From contig JASHUS010000043.1 of NCBI GenBank assembly GCA_030039865.1, forward strand, positions 1 to 5,746: DNA of 5,746 nucleotides. Reading direction: 5' to 3'. The notes beneath the pieces are model-generated. The model was not told where the DNA came from. It did no database searches and saw nothing but the letters and a program-made list of their open reading frames with translations. Origin of the DNA: Thermoplasmata archaeon. Its GTDB lineage: Archaea; Thermoplasmatota; Thermoplasmata; Lutacidiplasmatales; UBA184. How positions within the stretch are numbered: the stretch's first letter is position 1; every line of letters starts with the position of its first letter. The position numbers were made by a program, and so were the translations under genes. Of this stretch, positions 4,963 to 5,746 are shown one piece after another.

Positions 4963-5636
4963 GCGTCGGAGGGACTCGCCTCGGCCACCCGCGCGGACAC
5001 GGTCGACGGCGGGCGCAGCCACTCGGGATCGTCGACCGGCGCCCGGTCTCGAGCTCGGAGGCACTCTGGGAGTTCGCCGTTGCTGAAACTCAGAACGACG
5101 TCCGACATGATCGAGCGTACAGCCGGGGGCTCGGGCCCGGGCTCTTCGAACGGGTGCGCACCGATCGACGCACGGGACGGACTCGGGCGGATCGGAGGCG
5201 TCTGCGCTCGACCGTCGTGGGCACGCGACCGAAGTACCTCGCGTCGCTCGTCTCCCTGCAGCTCTCGTGGTCGACGGGGGAGATCGCGGCCCGTGAGATC
5301 CCGGGGCTGAGGGTTCCGAACCTGGACCTGTTCCGGCCCCGGGCCCCGTCCCGGGGGTTGGCCGAGTTCGTGGAGTCCTTGGAAGCCGAGAAGGGAGATC
5401 CCGATCTGGCGGTCGCCGCGAACTACCGGCGGATCCGCGGCGCGTTTCGCCCGGGACGGATGCGAGGCGCGCCCGTGGTCATCGGAGAACGTTCGGGAGG
5501 TCCCTTCACGATCGTGGAGGGCATGACCCGACTCTCGGTCCTCTGTTCGAAGGTCACCCACGGCGAGCGCGTGCCGGCCCGGGTCCGAGTCGTCGCGGGG
5601 CTCGGCGCCCGGGCTCGCGCTTGGCCCTTCTATTGA
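4959..5636 (+). CDS. ParB/sulfiredoxin-fold-like protein
   Basis: A 225-residue protein. The C-terminal half resembles ParB/Srx-like domains: GAPVVIGERSG (170-180), then PFTIVEGMTRLSVL (182-195), which parallels the I-x-E/D-G-x-H-R-L motif, and a closing VRVVAGLGARARAWPFY (209-225). The middle, with RPKYLASLVSL (90-100), SWSTGEIAAREI (103-114) and AEFV near 135, recalls uncharacterised ParB-like proteins in which a W-x-x-G-E-I segment precedes the ParB motif. Here the usual His before Arg is Thr190. Known: this fold covers DNA-partition CTPases, nucleases and sulfiredoxin, all using nucleotides; nothing here fixes which. The first 35 residues are Arg/Gly-rich and outside the fold, yet GTG 4959, overlapping the previous TGA and preceded by GGTGA, is the only workable start. 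It is the last gene of the run. The family call is from motif pattern only. Confidence 0.68.
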   Translation: MSVGGTRLGHPRGHGRRRAQPLGIVDRRPVSSSEALWEFAVAETQNDVRHDRAYSRGLGPGLFERVRTDRRTGRTRADRRRLRSTVVGTRPKYLASLVSLQLSWSTGEIAAREIPGLRVPNLDLFRPRAPSRGLAEFVESLEAEKGDPDLAVAANYRRIRGAFRPGRMRGAPVVIGERSGGPFTIVEGMTRLSVLCSKVTHGERVPARVRVVAGLGARARAWPFY

Positions 5637-5683
5637 GTCGGCCCTTCCCGACCGCACCCGCAGATCGCTCCGGGCCCACCCGT

Positions 5684-5701
5684 TCGCCCTAAATCGGGCG
5701 A
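5684..5701. repeat. Inverted repeat with AT-rich centre (possible operator/TATA)
   Basis: TCGCCC-TAAATC-GGGCGA is a perfect 6-base inverted repeat around an AT-rich centre. The centre (CTAAATC, 5689-5695) looks like a TATA box about 34 bases before the ATG at 5726. Two readings fit: a promoter whose TATA box is framed by an operator, or a short hairpin ending the upstream run, although no T-tract follows. Short GC-rich palindromes are common in such DNA, so chance is possible. Confidence 0.35.
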
Positions 5702-5725
5702 CCGGTTCGGGACCCTCGGAACACC

Positions 5726-5746
5726 ATGCCCGAGATCCTGCCCGGC
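5726..5746 (+). CDS. Start of a further gene (MPEILPG...), cut by window end
   Basis: ATG at 5726 opens a frame of seven residues to the window edge, with no stop. It follows an 89-base gap that contains a TATA-like patch at suitable distance for a short-leader transcript. Too little sequence remains to say anything about the product, and the call rests on position alone. Confidence 0.4.

Noticed and set aside
5080..5310. TTG-initiated frame whose translation begins MLKLRTTSDMIERT, which looks like a natural protein start
   Set aside because: It degrades at once to Ser/Arg/Gly-rich sequence, while the 4959 frame continues into conserved motifs.
4776..5657. Leftward 293-residue open frame opposite the ParB-like gene
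   Set aside because: It spans two rightward genes and has no recognisable domain. The rightward frame has ParB-like motifs, a Shine-Dalgarno and an overlap start.

Overview
The window reads as a chromosomal segment of a GC-rich archaeon. The evidence is a tRNA-Ala gene with no encoded 3' CCA, AT-rich TATA-like boxes standing out of GC-rich DNA (one at leaderless spacing from a start codon), frequent GTG starts, and a tightly packed arrangement. A GC-rich Thermoplasmatota-type archaeon is my best guess; this is inference and no marker gene proves it. Long open frames in all six frames are a by-product of the base composition, so I chose genes by recognisable protein families.

Left part (1-1335): the C-terminal half of a thiosulfate sulfurtransferase (rhodanese) runs rightward into the edge gene's stop at 338. 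Facing it, 15 bases away, is a leftward gene for an unusual protein that joins a GcvH-like (lipoyl carrier fold) domain to a TusA-like (sulfur carrier) domain. The lipoyl lysine is replaced by arginine and the TusA CPxP signature is reduced to a lone cysteine. Across a short divergent promoter lies a 63-residue Cys/His-rich, probably zinc-binding protein. Rhodanese plus TusA-like fold suggests sulfur-transfer chemistry, but the carrier residues are altered, so the role is open.

Middle part (1333-2396, leftward): tRNA-Ala(UGC), then an alkyltransferase-like (ATL) DNA-repair protein with Trp in place of the MGMT cysteine, then an SRPBCC/AHSA1-family protein whose GTG start directly abuts the ATL stop codon.

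Right part (2522-5636, rightward): a compact four-gene run consisting of a luciferase-like (LLM) flavin/F420 monooxygenase, a YCII-VOC fusion protein, a small protein with two membrane segments, and a ParB/sulfiredoxin-fold-like protein. The last two overlap at GTGA with a good archaeal Shine-Dalgarno. A further gene probably begins at 5726 and leaves the window. No intergenic stretch exceeds 130 bases. I saw no mobile element, CRISPR array or rRNA. The most distinctive item is the degenerate GcvH-TusA fusion beside a rhodanese.
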